A DNA stretch of 40,536 nt from JAVVPO01 sp036655715 (GCA_036655715.1 JAVVPO010000010.1:1-40536), one strand, 5' to 3'; numbered from the stretch's first letter, positions 21,485-34,188 are shown. The notes: generated from the letters alone by a model not told the origin. A program made the numbers and translations.

Positions 21485-24400
21485 ATGGCTAAGAAAAGTA
21501 TAGAATCGCAAATGAAGGCTGCTCAGAAGAAAATGAAAGCGGCTATAAAAGGAGAAATACCTAAGAAAAAAGTGGAGCCTTGTAAAAGGAAAAACGTCAA
21601 GGAGCAGTATAAAGAAATAAAGGAGTCTTTAAATCCAGTAGTACCCGATTCAGTATTTGCTACAAACTATGAGGAACTACTTAAACAACAACTCTTTAGA
21701 GAGGAGTCCTCAAGGAAACGTGAGATAGAAGATAATGAAGAGAGTAATTATTATGACGATGTTGTAAATAAAACGCCAGAGACTAGAGAGCGAAGTGGGC
21801 TATGAGATTTTTTGATAGATGATACTGTAGAGTATTTTGATCCATCAATGTCCTATGAATTAACTGGGTATCGCCCAATTAATGAAGAGGACGGACTAGA
21901 TTTCGATCCAGCTCCTTTTTGCGAAACGGGTAGGATATATACAGAAACTGGATCTTATACAGAGTACCCAATCGGAACGAAGCCTTATGCAGATTTCTGA
22001 ACAGAGCAGCTAAAACGTAGTTCTGAAGGATATACAATAGGAAAATATAGAGTTACAGGGGATCATTACTTTTTTTTAAACTTCTATAGGATGAGTATTA
22101 TCAACGATAGCTATAAAGCTGCTGTTGGAGATGATGAGTCTTTCCCTAAATTTGTAATAGAACAGTATAAGTGGTTTCATTATATAGAGATATGTGAGTA
22201 TCTTAAAAAAGATATCGTTGGGCTGAAGGCCCGTGGGGTAGGTTTTTCAGAAGTAGCAGCTAGTCTTGGAGTTAGACCATTCATCACCACTAGAAATTAT
22301 AGAACTTTATATGTAGCCTCAACTGAGGCTTATGTAGATGGTGTACTTGATAAGTGTTGAAGACAGTTAAACTGACTTAATAATAATACAAATGGAGGTA
22401 TGAAGCGTGCGCGTCAGAAGATTGATAATATCAAACAGAAACGTGCCTCTAGATTAGATAAAGAGGGAAATGAATATGGAAGACGTTCTGAGATAGAAGG
22501 TATTGTGGCGGATAATCCTCGTAAAGTTCGTGGAGACAGATGTCATAGACTTATGTATGAGGAGTCTGGATCTAACCCATGATTACGTACAGAATGAACT
22601 CAGGGAGAGGCGCTTGTAACTGTTGCTGGGGCGCGTAAAGGAATTAGATGTGCGTGAGGATGTGTTTGTGCAGGATCTAAAGTTTTCAAATCTAATGGTG
22701 AGCAGTGTAATATAGAAGAATTAAAACAGTCTGATGGTATTCTTGGATTTAAAGATAATAAGGCTAATATAGAAGAAATATCTTATATGCAAGGAGAGGC
22801 TTACAAGCCGTGTGTTCGTATTACTACTGATTATGGTATACTTGAGTGCTCAGAGGACCATCCAATATATACACGACTTTATACAAATAAACGGAATGGA
22901 ACTAAAAGATATAAAGAATATTATTATAAATTTATAGATGCTATCAACATTAAAAAATATAGAACTAGTAATGCTATTGCGCTTTGTGATAAAATTGATA
23001 TTTGAGGTGAAGAGTTTCTTTTTGATCCGTACTTAGTTGGGCTATTAATTGGAAACGGAACATATGAGGTTAATAAAACGCCTATGTTATTAAATAGTGA
23101 TCCTATAATTAATAAGTATATTAGTAATAACTATATAACAAGAATAGAAAAGTCTTATACAGCTAAAGGCTGTAAATATTATATAGAAAATAGTATATTA
23201 AATATTTACCAACATTTATGTGATATCGGTATCTATGGCCAGACACAAGATAATAAAAGGATGCCCGATAATTATTTAAACTTATCTAAGGGGCATATAA
23301 CTAATCTACTGGCTGGTATATTTGATACAGTTTGTAAAATTAGTAGATGTAGAGCAGAAATCTCTTTAACACATAGTTCTTTAGATCTATTAAAACAAGT
23401 AAAGTTTATACTTAGAAAATTAGGAGTTTTTGGAAGAATTTCCACTATAAAATCAAAAGTCTCTCATAATAGCCAAGATATAAATAAATCTTATATTTTA
23501 TTTATTAGAGATATTCAAAGTATCTATAACTTTAAGCAAGCTGTTCCAATTAAAGTAGATTATAAAATTAATAGTTTAGATAAAATAGTATGTAAAATAA
23601 ATAAAGGAAGTTTTAGTAATGGTATTAGAAATGCACATGTAAAATCTGTTGAACAAATCGGTGTTAATAGAATATATAACTTAACCGCAAATGACTCACA
23701 TACATATATTGCAAATGATATAATTACTCATAATACAGGAGGAGACTCAGACTCAAAAGCGCTGCAAGGTTTATCAGAAATGTTTAATAATCCCAAATCT
23801 TATAATGTATTACCATATAAGAATAGATATTCTGATGATGGTGAAGTTCAATACACTGGGTTTTTCTTACCTGCATATTCTATGATGTTAAAATCAGGGT
23901 ATGTAGATAATAGAGGGGTTACATTTCTTAAAAAGTCTAGAGACTACTATGAGGAGGCGCGTAAGAATAAATCGGGGCAAGCTTTATTAGAGTACTGTGC
24001 TGAGTATTGTTTTACTCCAGGCGAGGCATTATTACGACAAGGAGATGGTATATTTGATCCTATACTTATAGCTGACAGATTAACTCAGTTAAGAATACAA
24101 AAAATAGGTATTACACCGCAACGGGTTGATCTATTATGAGATTGCCCAAATAGCGATAGTAACCCTAGAAATAAGGTTAAAGTTGTTCCAAATTCACAAG
24201 GAAAAATATATATATATGAGCCCCCTCTAAATGATGGAGATGGTAATCTTTATAAGAATCTCTATATTGCAGGCATTGACTCTATTGACCAGGGCACGGC
24301 AGATTCATCAACAAATACCGATGTTTCTGATTTTTGTATAGTTATTAAAAAACGAATTTTAGGGTCTAGTCCTTCTAATTATGTAGCTATATATAAAGAT

Positions 24401-24889
24401 AGGCCTAGAGATATTGTAACAGCTTATGAATATGCTATGAGATTATGTGTATATTATAACTGTAGGGCAATGCTTGAGCATACAAAAATCAGTATCATTA
24501 TGTATTTTCGCTCTAAAAAGAAAGAAAATCTTTTTATGACAAGGCCAAAATCAACAATGCCTGATATTAGAAAAGGAAATTCTGCGATGATTGGGTATCC
24601 AGCAACAGAGACTTATCTACGTCACGGTATTGAACTTATAAGTAGATTTGTTAACGAGACTTGTTATGCAATTAATATTGATGAGATGCTGGAGCAGCTA
24701 CTTAAGTACTCATGAGAGAGTAAACGTAAATTTGATATTATTGCAGCCATGATTGCTGCAGAATTAGGAGATGAAGATTTATTAGGTTTTTCTCCGAAGA
24801 CCATAAATGAAACTAAGAATACATGAAAGGACTTTGGATGATATTATGATTCATATGGAAAAAAACGATACGGTATTATACCAAGGTAA
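21485..24889 (+). CDS. terL: large terminase subunit with intein, 1134 aa precursor (776 aa after splicing)
   Basis: The frame is continuous across many TGA codons from ATG 21485 to TAA 24887. The ATPase part carries a Walker-A-like GLKARGVGFSEVAASLG (about residue 245) and a Walker-B-like RCHRLMYEESGSNPW. The nuclease part starts at YIAGIDSIDQGTADSS (first Asp) with NCRAMLEHTK and KFDIIAAMIAAEL towards the end. An intein interrupts ...GARKGIRCAWG / TGGDSDSKALQGL... The protein drives DNA into the capsid and cuts the concatemer. The next gene starts inside its last 83 bases. Length without the intein suits crAss-like large terminases. Confidence 0.85.
22661..23734 (+). other. intein with degenerate LAGLIDADG endonuclease, 358 aa, inside terL
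   Basis: It begins at Cys (CVCAGSKVFKSNGEQ, block A), has ECSEDHPIYT (block B with His) and ends NRIYNLTANDSHTYIAND (block F) and IITHN before Thr (block G, His-Asn, Thr as +1 residue). All splicing residues (Cys1, block B His, His-Asn, +1 Thr) are present, so splicing is expected. Between lies WGEEFLFDPYLVGLLIGNGT and GHITNLLAGIFDTVCKIS, two LAGLIDADG helices. In each, the acidic residue that binds metal is replaced: Asn in LIGNG and Val in FDTVC. The Trp before GEEF is TGA, so the intein shares the phage code. Confidence 0.85.
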
Positions 24890-25178
24890 GGAAAGTAATC
24901 TTGAATGTAGAGTTAGGCGCCTAATTAATCAGGTTACAGAATCAAAGTATATATCTCCACTTAAAGTTATATATGATGATGGGATATATACTCTACGATT
25001 AGGGTTAAATTGTAAAGATGCTGCTCCTATATCTTTTGGGTATCAAGGCGATGAAGATGGATTTTTAAAATTCTTAGATAAAGAGTTTAGAACGAGACGA
25101 CTTCAGAACATTATATACACTACAGGAGTACTAGTAAATGGAGATAATAATTCATATTATCCAGTAATAGAGCTATAA
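24807..25178 (+). CDS. uncharacterised protein between terminase and portal, up to 123 aa
   Basis: The frame from ATG 24807 (MKLRIHERTLDDIMIHMEK) overlaps terL by 83 bases; a start at ATG 24840 or 24849 (MIHMEKNDTVLYQ) would shorten the overlap and may be correct. The core reads DTVLYQGKESNLECRVRRL, YISPLKVIYDDGIYTLRLG and GYQGDEDGFLKFLDKEF, ending YPVIEL and TAA. It has an alpha/beta plan. Position between terL and portal and conservation of the 'YDGK...N...V' pattern in related phages suggest a packaging accessory, but this is inference. Confidence 0.6.
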   Translation: MKLRIHERTLDDIMIHMEKNDTVLYQGKESNLECRVRRLINQVTESKYISPLKVIYDDGIYTLRLGLNCKDAAPISFGYQGDEDGFLKFLDKEFRTRRLQNIIYTTGVLVNGDNNSYYPVIEL

Positions 25179-25179
25179 G

Positions 25180-27390
25180 ATGAATGTCGATAATGAAATA
25201 AAACAAATTAATAAAGCTGTAAGTGAGTTAATATATCCTAAGGTGGCTCTTCAAAAAGCCTATAACTACTATCATAGTAGGAGAGATGCTGATCAATTTA
25301 AACATATAGAGGATAACTATGGAATAGGAGTTTCTACATCGATTACATTTAACCCATTAGTTCGTCCTCATGTAGATAGATTAGTTGGAGAATATTTAGG
25401 ATTAAATCAGGACTTAAAAATTACATGTAAAGATGAGGAAACAGTATCTAATATTATGAGAGAGAAGCAACTCATGATTAGTGCTGAGTTGTTTAACTAT
25501 CTAAAGAAATATTTAGAAAATAATATTATATCGTCTATTATAAATAATCAGGAGTCTGTAACAGATCCATTTATTGAGAAGCAATTAACTAAAATAAGTA
25601 ATGATATTAATGACTCTTTTGTATCTCATTATGAGATAGCAGCCCAGAACATTCTTGATTATTTAAAACAGTCTAAAAATATAGATCTTGGGAACAAGAT
25701 GCACAGTCTTCTTACTGATTTATGTATTACAGGGACGTGCTATTATAGGACTAGAGCTTCAAATAGTGGGGATAACGTACAGTTTGAAGTACTGAACCCG
25801 CTTAATACATTTGTTGAGAAAAATCCAAACTCAGATTACTTAGCAGATGCTTATAGAGTTGTTGTTAGACGCTATATGTCTGTAGAAGATATATTACTTG
25901 AATATCGGAAAGATTTAAAAGAGGAACATATAAAACTATTGAGAGATAAAAATAATAGTGCTGTTGAGTCTGATGGCCCTTCATATTATATTAGAGCTGC
26001 ATCATCTGATATTGCTGGAGTATGAAATAGTAATCATACTGGAGTATTGGGTGGACTTGAGTCTCATCCTATATGGCCTGGTGAAACTAGTAGAACTAAT
26101 CGTTATACATATCCTAAGATGTGAACAGTATATGATGTCGAATGGCTTGATATAGATTATAAGACTGGAAAACAGACTAGACATGATGGGACTCGTATTG
26201 GTGAAGAAATATATATAACTAGAGGGGAATCTAGCAATATAATTAGAACAAAGGATAATCCAAATAAATGTAGATTAAGCGTAAATGGATTATTTTTTCT
26301 TGATAAAAACGGGGATCCGAATTCTATGATCATTAAGACTATGGATCTGCAGGATAAGTACGATCTTTTAGTATTCTATAGAGACTCTTTAATCTCAAGT
26401 TCTGGAACTGTGGGGGATTGGATTGATTTACCAAATGTCCCACAGGCTTTAGGTGTAGATCTTTCAGAACGATTACAAAAATGACTTGCATATAAAAAGC
26501 AAGGGTTAGGCATTATAGATAGTAGTCAGGAGGGCGCACAGACTTTAAATACTATATTTAATGGATTTGACGATACTATTAAAGCACAAAGTGTTCAGGC
26601 TATTAATATGGCTATGCAGTCTATTCAACAGCAAGTATCTATGGTTACTGGGATATTACCAGAAGCCCTAGCACAGTATGAGCAGCGTGATGCTGTATCA
26701 AATGTTAAATTAGGAGTTCAAACCACTATGCTTCTTACCAAGCAGATATTCAAAGCAATGGATACTGTTTATAAAGAGGCAAATTATGATATGCTTAACT
26801 TAGCTAAGCTTGTATGACCTAAAGGAATGACGGGGACCATAGTATTAGGAAACTATGCTAAAATATTTTCTGCTCTTCCAGAACATTATACATTAACTGA
26901 TTTTGATATTCATATTGAAGACAGCACTAAGTCATATCAAAATGTGCAATCTTTAATAGCAATTAGTGGCGAATTAGTAAAAAGTGGCGCAGCTGACTTG
27001 GGGGATATTACAAATATAATAACCTCTTCTTCTATTACAGAGTTGAAGCGATATATTGAGCGTTCTTTAGCTCGTAAAAAAGAGGAGAATGATACTATTA
27101 GGCAACTTCAACAACAGACTCAACAATATGAGCAAAACTCTAAAGAGCTCCAAAAATCTAATCAGCAACTACAGCAGCAACTACAACAATTACAAAATCA
27201 ACTTGGGACGAATAGTCAGGCTAAGTTAGATATTGAGGTAGGAAAACTTGAGATTGAGAGAGAAAAAATGAAAAATGATAAAGAGTTTAAGGATAAGAGC
27301 ATTGAGGTTAAGCGTCAACAAGCTGATGCACAGGTTGCTGAAATATTTGATGATAACCCATATAATAATAAAATAAAATCAGTAATATAA
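25180..27390 (+). CDS. portal protein, 736 aa
   Basis: ATG 25180 starts one base after the preceding stop. TGA codons (26023, 26122, 26482, 26815 region) are read as Trp. Typical portal features: an alpha-rich start with YPKVALQKAYNYYHSRRD, ITFNPLVRPHVDRLVGEYLG, NMAMQSIQQQVSMVTGILPE and YEQRDAVSNVKLGVQTTM, then a long coiled-coil tail with a Gln-rich run at about 645-675. It forms the ring through which DNA enters and leaves the capsid, and docks the terminase. Place and length suit crAss-like portals. The stop shares one base with the next ATG. Confidence 0.8.
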
Positions 27391-28178
27391 TGGATAAAAG
27401 ATTAAGTATTCAGTTAATAGTTAGACCTGATTGTAAATTAGTCGCAGTGGATAATAGTAATTATTATGATCTTGGGGCAGACTATAGCAAGCATCATTTC
27501 TTAGAGTTTTTAACTTATTGTAATAGTAACATACCAATGCCTAGCACTATAAAAATAAGAAATGGTAAATATCATAGGGATCAATATACTGATAAATTTT
27601 CTTCAGAGTTCATGCTTCCAAATGATGGGACTTTCTCATATTATAAACTTTGTATACCATCTTTAGAGCATTTTGATGAAAAGAATACGGCTGGAGAATT
27701 AATTGGAAAATATATAAATTTACATAACGAATTATTCTTTAGTGATGATAAATTATATAAATCTAATTTAGGCGATAATGAGAGTTATACAAAAGAGAAT
27801 GTTATAAATAATAGCATAGAAATATCATATATAGACGCGTATAAGTTTGTACAGGATAATAATGCTTCACAAACATTTTATTCTCCTGTAAAAAGTATAT
27901 TTAGTGTTTGCAAATTACAGAGATGTTTAGTATCTTTGCAGAAGCAGCTATTGCTAAGTAATAGTAAAGTATGTAGTTATGACAAATGTAGTACAGATGA
28001 ATCTTTAAGAAATAGAAGAGACTTTTTGTTAAGCGCTGTATATGTATTTGATTATCTTAAGGATATTGGAAATTTTACAGAGGCTCAAAGAATTTTAGAT
28101 AATTTATCTGCTTGTACTTCTATTTGTGGAGAGGACTTAAACAATATAAATGATTGCGGTTGTGGAAATTCTATATAA
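27390..28178 (+). CDS. uncharacterised structural-type protein, 262 aa
   Basis: ATG 27390 overlaps the portal stop. MDKRLSIQLIVRPDCKLVAV begins a beta domain (residues 1-130; PMPSTIKIRNGKYHRDQY, FSYYKLCIPSLEHFD). The second half is helical (DFLLSAVYVFDYLKDIGNF, AQRILDNLSACTSICG) with ten Cys, ending CGCGNSI. Directly after the portal, a connector/neck or fibre-anchoring role is likely in crAss-like phages. No TGA within it. Confidence 0.6.
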   Translation: MDKRLSIQLIVRPDCKLVAVDNSNYYDLGADYSKHHFLEFLTYCNSNIPMPSTIKIRNGKYHRDQYTDKFSSEFMLPNDGTFSYYKLCIPSLEHFDEKNTAGELIGKYINLHNELFFSDDKLYKSNLGDNESYTKENVINNSIEISYIDAYKFVQDNNASQTFYSPVKSIFSVCKLQRCLVSLQKQLLLSNSKVCSYDKCSTDESLRNRRDFLLSAVYVFDYLKDIGNFTEAQRILDNLSACTSICGEDLNNINDCGCGNSI

Positions 28179-28353
28179 TGTTTTATACAGACTTTTCTCT
28201 AGAGAGCTTATGAATATAAATATAGGATATGAGTTTAACTCTAAATCTTTATATTCTATTAATGAGTTAATAAATGCTATAGATTATATTGAAAAAGGCC
28301 ATCCAACTAATGAGGAGGTAATTAAAATAATTCAATATTATGAAGAAATATAA
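28150..28353 (+). CDS. small protein, up to 67 aa
   Basis: The frame from ATG 28150 overlaps the previous gene by 29 bases; an internal ATG at 28210 (MNINIGYEFNSKSLYSINEL) gives 47 residues. The end is INAIDYIEKGHPTNEEVIK and IIQYYEEI. It is helical, placed between a neck-like gene and the first fibre gene, and its end overlaps that gene by 14 bases. Small helical neighbours at this site are common in these phages. Start uncertain. Confidence 0.5.
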   Translation: MIAVVEILYNVLYRLFSRELMNINIGYEFNSKSLYSINELINAIDYIEKGHPTNEEVIKIIQYYEEI

Positions 28354-31300
28354 CATTGATTCCCCAATGAGAGAGGAGATTCTTTCAAATGAATATTATG
28401 CAATGAGAGGAGCTAGAGATTTTTATAAAGGAACATCCTTTAAGATGAGTGAATGAGAATTAGATTCTCACTATTTCAATGACGAGAATATTATTGATTT
28501 TGTGTCTTTTGAAGGGTGCTTACTTACATGTACTAGAACACATATATCCTCTATACATAATAAGCCTAAGATAGTTATTGAAAATAATATAATTACTGGA
28601 ATAGAAGAAAATATATTCTGGAGCTTTATTATTGGCACCAATGGAGTTGGGAAAAAGGGAGATAAAGGGGATAAGGGAGATAAAGGTGATAAAGGCGAAC
28701 AAGGACTTAAAGGCGATAAAGGTGAACAAGGAATACAGGGAATACAGGGAATACAGGGAATTGAAGGCCCTTTTGGAGAGCAGGGTATCCAGGGTAATCC
28801 TGGGCCAGGTATATATCCTGGAGGGACTACTGGGCAGGCGTTAGTTAAAAAGTCTAATAATGACTATGATCTAGAGTGGAAGACAATCTCTGAAGGTGGG
28901 AATGTCCCAATATTTCATGCAGAGGCAGTAGCAGGTCCTGGAGATACACCAGTCGCATCTGTTATTTTAGAAAATGATACTTTTAAGTTTGCATTTTTAT
29001 TGCCTAAAGGTCAAAATGGTTTACCTGGAAAAGATGGAACTGATGGAAATAATGGAAAAGACGCAATATCACCAAATTGAAAGTCTTATATATACAAACT
29101 GAGTAATAGTAAGCCTACTAGGCCTACTGGAACTAATCCCAGACCAGTTGGTTGAGAAGATTATCCACTTACTAGTGGCAATTGGTGACAGTGTATAGGT
29201 ACTGTAAATGGCAGTACACAACTTATTACTGAATGGTCTGAAGTTATTCCTGTGAATGGCAGAGATGGAATTGCTCAAGATGGTAAATTTACTGAGTTTA
29301 GATTTGCCAAGAGTATTAGTAATATAACTTCTCCTGCATTAGATAATAGTATAAGGACTCCAAATGGTTGAACAATAGCCCCTCCTAATAAAATAGATAA
29401 TGAATCTTTATGGATGATTACCGCCACTATTAATCCAGATGGCACATTATATACATACTGGAGCACTCCAGTAGTAATAAGTGGCGAACGTGGAAGTAAT
29501 GGCCTAGATGGTATCCCAGGAACTCCTGGTATAGATGGTAAAACATCATACTTTCATATTAAATACTCTTCTGTACCAAATCCAACATCACCTAGTCAGA
29601 TGTCTGAGATCCCTAATACATATATAGGTACATATGTAGACTTTATACAAATTGATAGTAATACTCCTACAGATTATATATGAGCTAGATTTGAAGGCTT
29701 GAAAGGTGAGCAAGGAATTCCTGGTATAGATGGAGATGGTAAAACTAGTTATTTACATATTAAATATTCTAATGATGGTGGAGTAACTTTTACTGGAAAT
29801 AACGGTGAGGATCCTGGGGCATGGATTGGTATATATGTAGACTTTATACTCAATGACAGTACTGACACTTCAAAATATAAATGAACTAAAATAAAAGGAG
29901 ATCCTGGAGTAGCGGGGGCTCCTGGAGTTACTGGGAAAGATGGTATTGATGGACTTCCTGGAATAGGGATGGAAGTTAGATATTCTCTAGGGACAGATAC
30001 TACATTTACTGGAGAAGCCACTCCCGCATCTTTAAGAAATCCAGTAGGATGAACTATAACAGTCCCAACAGCAACGATACAGAATGCTTATGTGTGATTT
30101 ATTCAAGCAAGAGTTAATTATATTAGTAATGAAGATAAAGTCGGAGTTATTGAGGGAGCATGATCCACTCCAACAAGACTTAGTGGAACAAATGGAATTA
30201 ATGGATCTAATGGGACAAAGGCTCAGATAATATATCCAGAAGGAATATATAGTATATCCGCTGTATACACTGGCACCATAGATAAGGCTCCATATGTATA
30301 TGATTCTCTTGATCAGAATTATTATGTCTTAAATATTATTGGTACGTGGCAAGGAACACTACATTCAAATCAATTTCCAAATTCAGATACTAGTGGTAGC
30401 TGACTTAAATTAGATGCTTTTGAGGCTATATATTCTAAGATGGGTATCTTTGGTAACGCTTTAGTAGGTTCAGCAGTATTTAACCATGAGTTTATGTTTA
30501 GTCAGCAGGGAATAGATGCTTCTGGAAATATATCTACAAGATATGAAGACTTTGATCATTTAATTCCAACAGGAGGGAAGTTTACTCCAAATATATTATT
30601 TAATTTTAAAACTGGAGCTGGGCACATGGCTGCGGGTAAAATAATATTTTCAAGTACTGGTAGTGTTATCGCTAAGGATCTACAACTTACGGGTAATAGT
30701 AAATTTAATCTATCAAGCGTGTCAGTAGATCCTCAAGGTAAGGGGGAAATAACTGAACTAAACTCATTTGTTGGTGACTATGACACTTCTTTTTCTCTAG
30801 GAATTAGATGGGGTAATGATAATCCTAATGCTTTTATTGTTGGGGAAGTGTATATTGGGAGATTTGTCAATTACTCTTTATTCTCAGCAAATATTAATGC
30901 AACTATTCCTGGGAGAAACGGTGATGTGAGATTCTCTGGATGTGGATATGAGCCTTTAGGTACTGGAGAGGGTGATGGTACACATTTATATTATTCATCT
31001 ATCAATTTAAAAATAAAAAGTACTCTAGAATATATATGAGTCCCCACTGAATATAAAAATGGGCATTGGTACGGAAATGCTTTAATTCTTAATCAGTCAG
31101 ATTTTAATGTAACCGCTAATAAATTTGTTTCATCTGGTATGATAGAGGAAGCTATTCCTTCAGGAATTATGTATAAAGGAAACTTATATTTTAACACATC
31201 ATATACTCCAGAAATACTTCCATTAGCTAGTACTATTGGTTTTGATCTTTATATCCATAAACCCATTGCCACAGATAATACTAGATATATAATCTCTGCT

Positions 31301-31507
31301 CGCAGTGACTTTGCTAAGCGCCTACTAAAGAGTTCTGTATGAATTATACCAGCTGCACGTTTTAATACTACGGTATGTACATTAGCGTGTGTAATAGATG
31401 ATCAGACTGCATCTGGATCTGGTGAGGCAGAGTTATTTCTTAGTAGTGCGCCAGCGTTAAATAAGACAGTCTCTATCCCATTTATAGTAATGTCTAAATT
31501 AATATAG
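28340..31507 (+). CDS. tail-fibre protein with collagen-like repeats, 1055 aa
   Basis: A standard reading breaks this gene into at least seven pieces; with TGA as Trp it is one frame from ATG 28340 to TAG 31505. Residues 10-70 (ARDFYKGTSFKMSEWELDSH, then YFNDENIIDFV) form an N-terminal domain also present in the next gene. A Gly-x-y run lies at about 105-155 and more Gly-x-y blocks occur near 395, 455 and 530. The C-terminal third (MGIFGNALVGSAVFNHEFM, FKTGAGHMAAGKIIFSSTG) resembles phage fibre proteins that carry a receptor-binding tip. It probably forms a trimeric fibre used for adsorption to a gut bacterium. Confidence 0.75.
28655..28806 (+). repeat. Gly-x-y coding repeats (collagen-like)
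   Basis: Codons for GDKG, GEQG and GIQG follow one another, including exact 9-base units GGGATAAAG-like and AGGGAATAC-like repeated three or four times. Such repeats change length easily by slippage. Confidence 0.8.
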
Positions 31508-31513
31508 TAATAG

Positions 31514-33061
31514 ATGAAAAAAAATAATATAATTCCAGATATAGATTTACAAAACTCTAGAGAATATTATGGCACATATAATTCAAGGGACTTTTATAAG
31601 GGAACTTCATTTAATATGGCTGGTGACTGATCTATTGGCACTCATTATTTTAAAGATGAGTATATTATAGATTTTGTTATTTATAATGGCAGCCTATGAG
31701 CTTGTAATAAAAATCATATATCTGCAGAATCGAACTTTCCTAAGAGTAAAAGTATCTACTGGATAGAGGTAGTAACGGGGGTTGCGGGAAAGTGCTATGT
31801 TCCTAAAATAGACGAGAATCAAAATTTAATATTTGTACTTGAAAGCGATCCTAAAGATCCTAAAATTCCAATAACTAAAGTTAAGGGTGACACAGGAGAT
31901 TCCGCATATTCTGTTGCAGTACAACAGGGATATATAGGAACAGAGCAGCAATGAATTGAATCTTTACATGGTAAAGATGGACGTGATGCTATTGATGGTA
32001 AAGATGGTATAGACGGCAAAAATGGTAAAGTATATATACCAGATATTGTTAATAAGAATATGGTATTTACTTTATCAGACGCAACTTCTCAACAAATAAT
32101 AGTAGATTTCACTAAATTCAAAGGAGATGATGGTAAGACTCCTATATTTAGGCTAATAGATGGAAATCTATATTATTATTATAAAGATGTACCAGAATTA
32201 AAACTTTTAGGACGTGTTATAGGACCGCAAGGTGCTCAAGGAACTAAAGGTGATATAGGAGACAAAGGCGATAAAGGAGATAAAGGAAATAAAGGGGATA
32301 TTGGCCCACAGCATGAGTTTAAAGTTGTATTCGACTCACATATTGGAATGATGATATTATGTAGTCGTATTGACGGCTCTACAGACCCTTGGGTTAGTAT
32401 GGGGCCCGTTGGCGGAATTCCAGGGAAAAGCCCTAAAATAATTAGAGAGAAAGGTGACCCTAATCTTAGAGAGGATGATAGAATTCTATGAGGATATGAT
32501 GGTGTCCCAGTAAGTGAGTGAACTACTCTTTGTTATCTAGATGAACTTAGAGGTGATGAGAATATTGCATATGGCTGCCCTGCTGAGTTTGATGGTGGAG
32601 CTCCACATACTTCTAAGATTTGGTATGATCCGTGTGACGATGCTGTCGATAAGTTCTCAGTAACGGATTTTTTATACGAGGCATATTTAGAAACTGGAGG
32701 AAATTTAAATAAAAAGGATTTTGAAAAAATATTTTCTAACTTATCTAATATCTCTGGATTTGAGATAATGTTTGCTTCAAGTTTTGAAGCACTCGGGAAA
32801 CCAACTAAAGATAAACTAGGTAAGCTTTGGCTTATACCTATTACTAGTTCTGACGTTAATAATTTATTTGAGGAGTATATTGTAGTTCATTCACCAAGTA
32901 CCATAGAAGATATCTATATGTGGGAAAAGTGAGGGGCTGAATCAATTTCTGTAGATTTGGCAAATTATTATACAAAAATAGAGATAGATAATATTAAGAA
33001 AGAATTAGACACTAAGATAGAGGCTATGTCCTCAACAATTTGAAATGATGTTAATATATAA
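31514..33061 (+). CDS. second collagen-containing fibre protein, 515 aa
   Basis: ATG 31514, six bases after the previous stop, to TAA 33059. SREYYGTYNSRDFYKGTSF, NMAGDWSIGTHYF and EYIIDFVIYNGSLWACNKNH repeat the N-terminal domain of the preceding gene at about half identity. A Gly-x-y run (GPQGAQGTKGDIGDKGDKG) lies at about 238-265. The end is helical (MSSTIWNDVNI). Several Trp codons are TGA. The shared N-terminus suggests both fibres dock on the same site or assemble in series. Confidence 0.7.
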
Positions 33062-33064
33062 AAT

Positions 33065-34186
33065 ATGGCAAATAGTGTTATAAAATTTTATAGAGGCCTA
33101 GAAGCTTCATATAACTCTACTACACATTCTAATGGTCTCTATTTTACCACAGACTCCCATAAAATTATTCTAAATGGTTCAGAATATGGTGGGGACTCTA
33201 AGAAAAAAGTGCTAAATGTTGAGCTTAATGCTCACGCAAACGGAGTTTTAATTACATTTACTGATTCTACGTCAAAGACATTATTATTTGGTAACGCATC
33301 AGCAGTTACCGATGGCTTGATGTCTAAAGAAGATAAGACTAAGTTAGATAATATAGGCTGAAAAGCTAGTAGTATATATGAGTCAGCTTTAGATCCTACG
33401 GTATCAACTGTAGAAGATTTTGGTGGTATAGTAGCTGGTACAACAGTTTCAGAACTTACAGGTGAGACATATAACTCTTTACTTGATACATTGATCTTCC
33501 CAACTGTAAATCCTATATTCTCAGCTCCAAGTGCAAGTATCTCTTTAAAGGGATATCAAAGCATTCAAGAGGTTGGTACAGTTGCCCCAATAAGTGATAA
33601 TTTTAGTACTGGATATAATGCAGGGGCTATTACTATTGCTGGTAAGAAACAGGCCGATAGAGGTGGGGTACAGATTGTTGCAGGGTCTAAGCTTTTATAT
33701 GGATCTAATAAAGTAGAAGTTCTACCAACAGTTGTTATTGCTGGTTCTATGAACTATTACTATAGAGTCTCATATTCACAAGGCCCCCAACCTAAAGATT
33801 CAAAAGGTAAAAATTACTCTACACCCTTAGCTGCTGGAATAGTTGACTCATCAGCGATTTCTATAACAGGGTATGTGCCTGCTTATTCTGGGCTGGTCAC
33901 TACATCTATTATCACAGAAGCTGTGATTAAGAGTATGATGAAGTCTATTTCTGCAAAGAAGACAATTAAAGTAGCTGGGCCTATATCGGAGCAATTTGTT
34001 TGTTTTGCTGCTCCTGTTGGATGGTCAGTATCAAATATAAAAGACAGTAATAACTTTGATGTGACTAGTTCTTATGCAACTAGTACAGTTGCAGTTACGG
34101 GTTTAGATGGCAAGACGGTTAATTACACAGTATATTTATCTGGTAAGATGACACAACCTGGTACTTACTTTGTAAATTTTAACTAA
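33065..34186 (+). CDS. structural protein with fibre-like repeats, 373 aa
   Basis: ATG 33065, three bases after the previous stop; one TGA (33359) is read as Trp (NIGWKASS). MANSVIKFYRGLEASYNST begins the chain, followed by GLYFTTDSHKIILNGSEYGG, a motif found in virion proteins that present repeated 'ttD..kIylnG..yg' elements. A middle Ig-like part (FSAPSASISLKGYQSIQEVG; VAPISDNFSTGYNAGAIT) and a C-terminal SNIKDSNNFDVTSSYATST ending TYFVNFN follow. Probably a baseplate or fibre component. Confidence 0.65.
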
Positions 34187-34188
34187 TT

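Noticed and set aside
28632..28844. ORF of 70 codons overlapping the collagen-like run
   Set aside because: It is an out-of-frame translation of the Gly-x-y repeats of the fibre gene.
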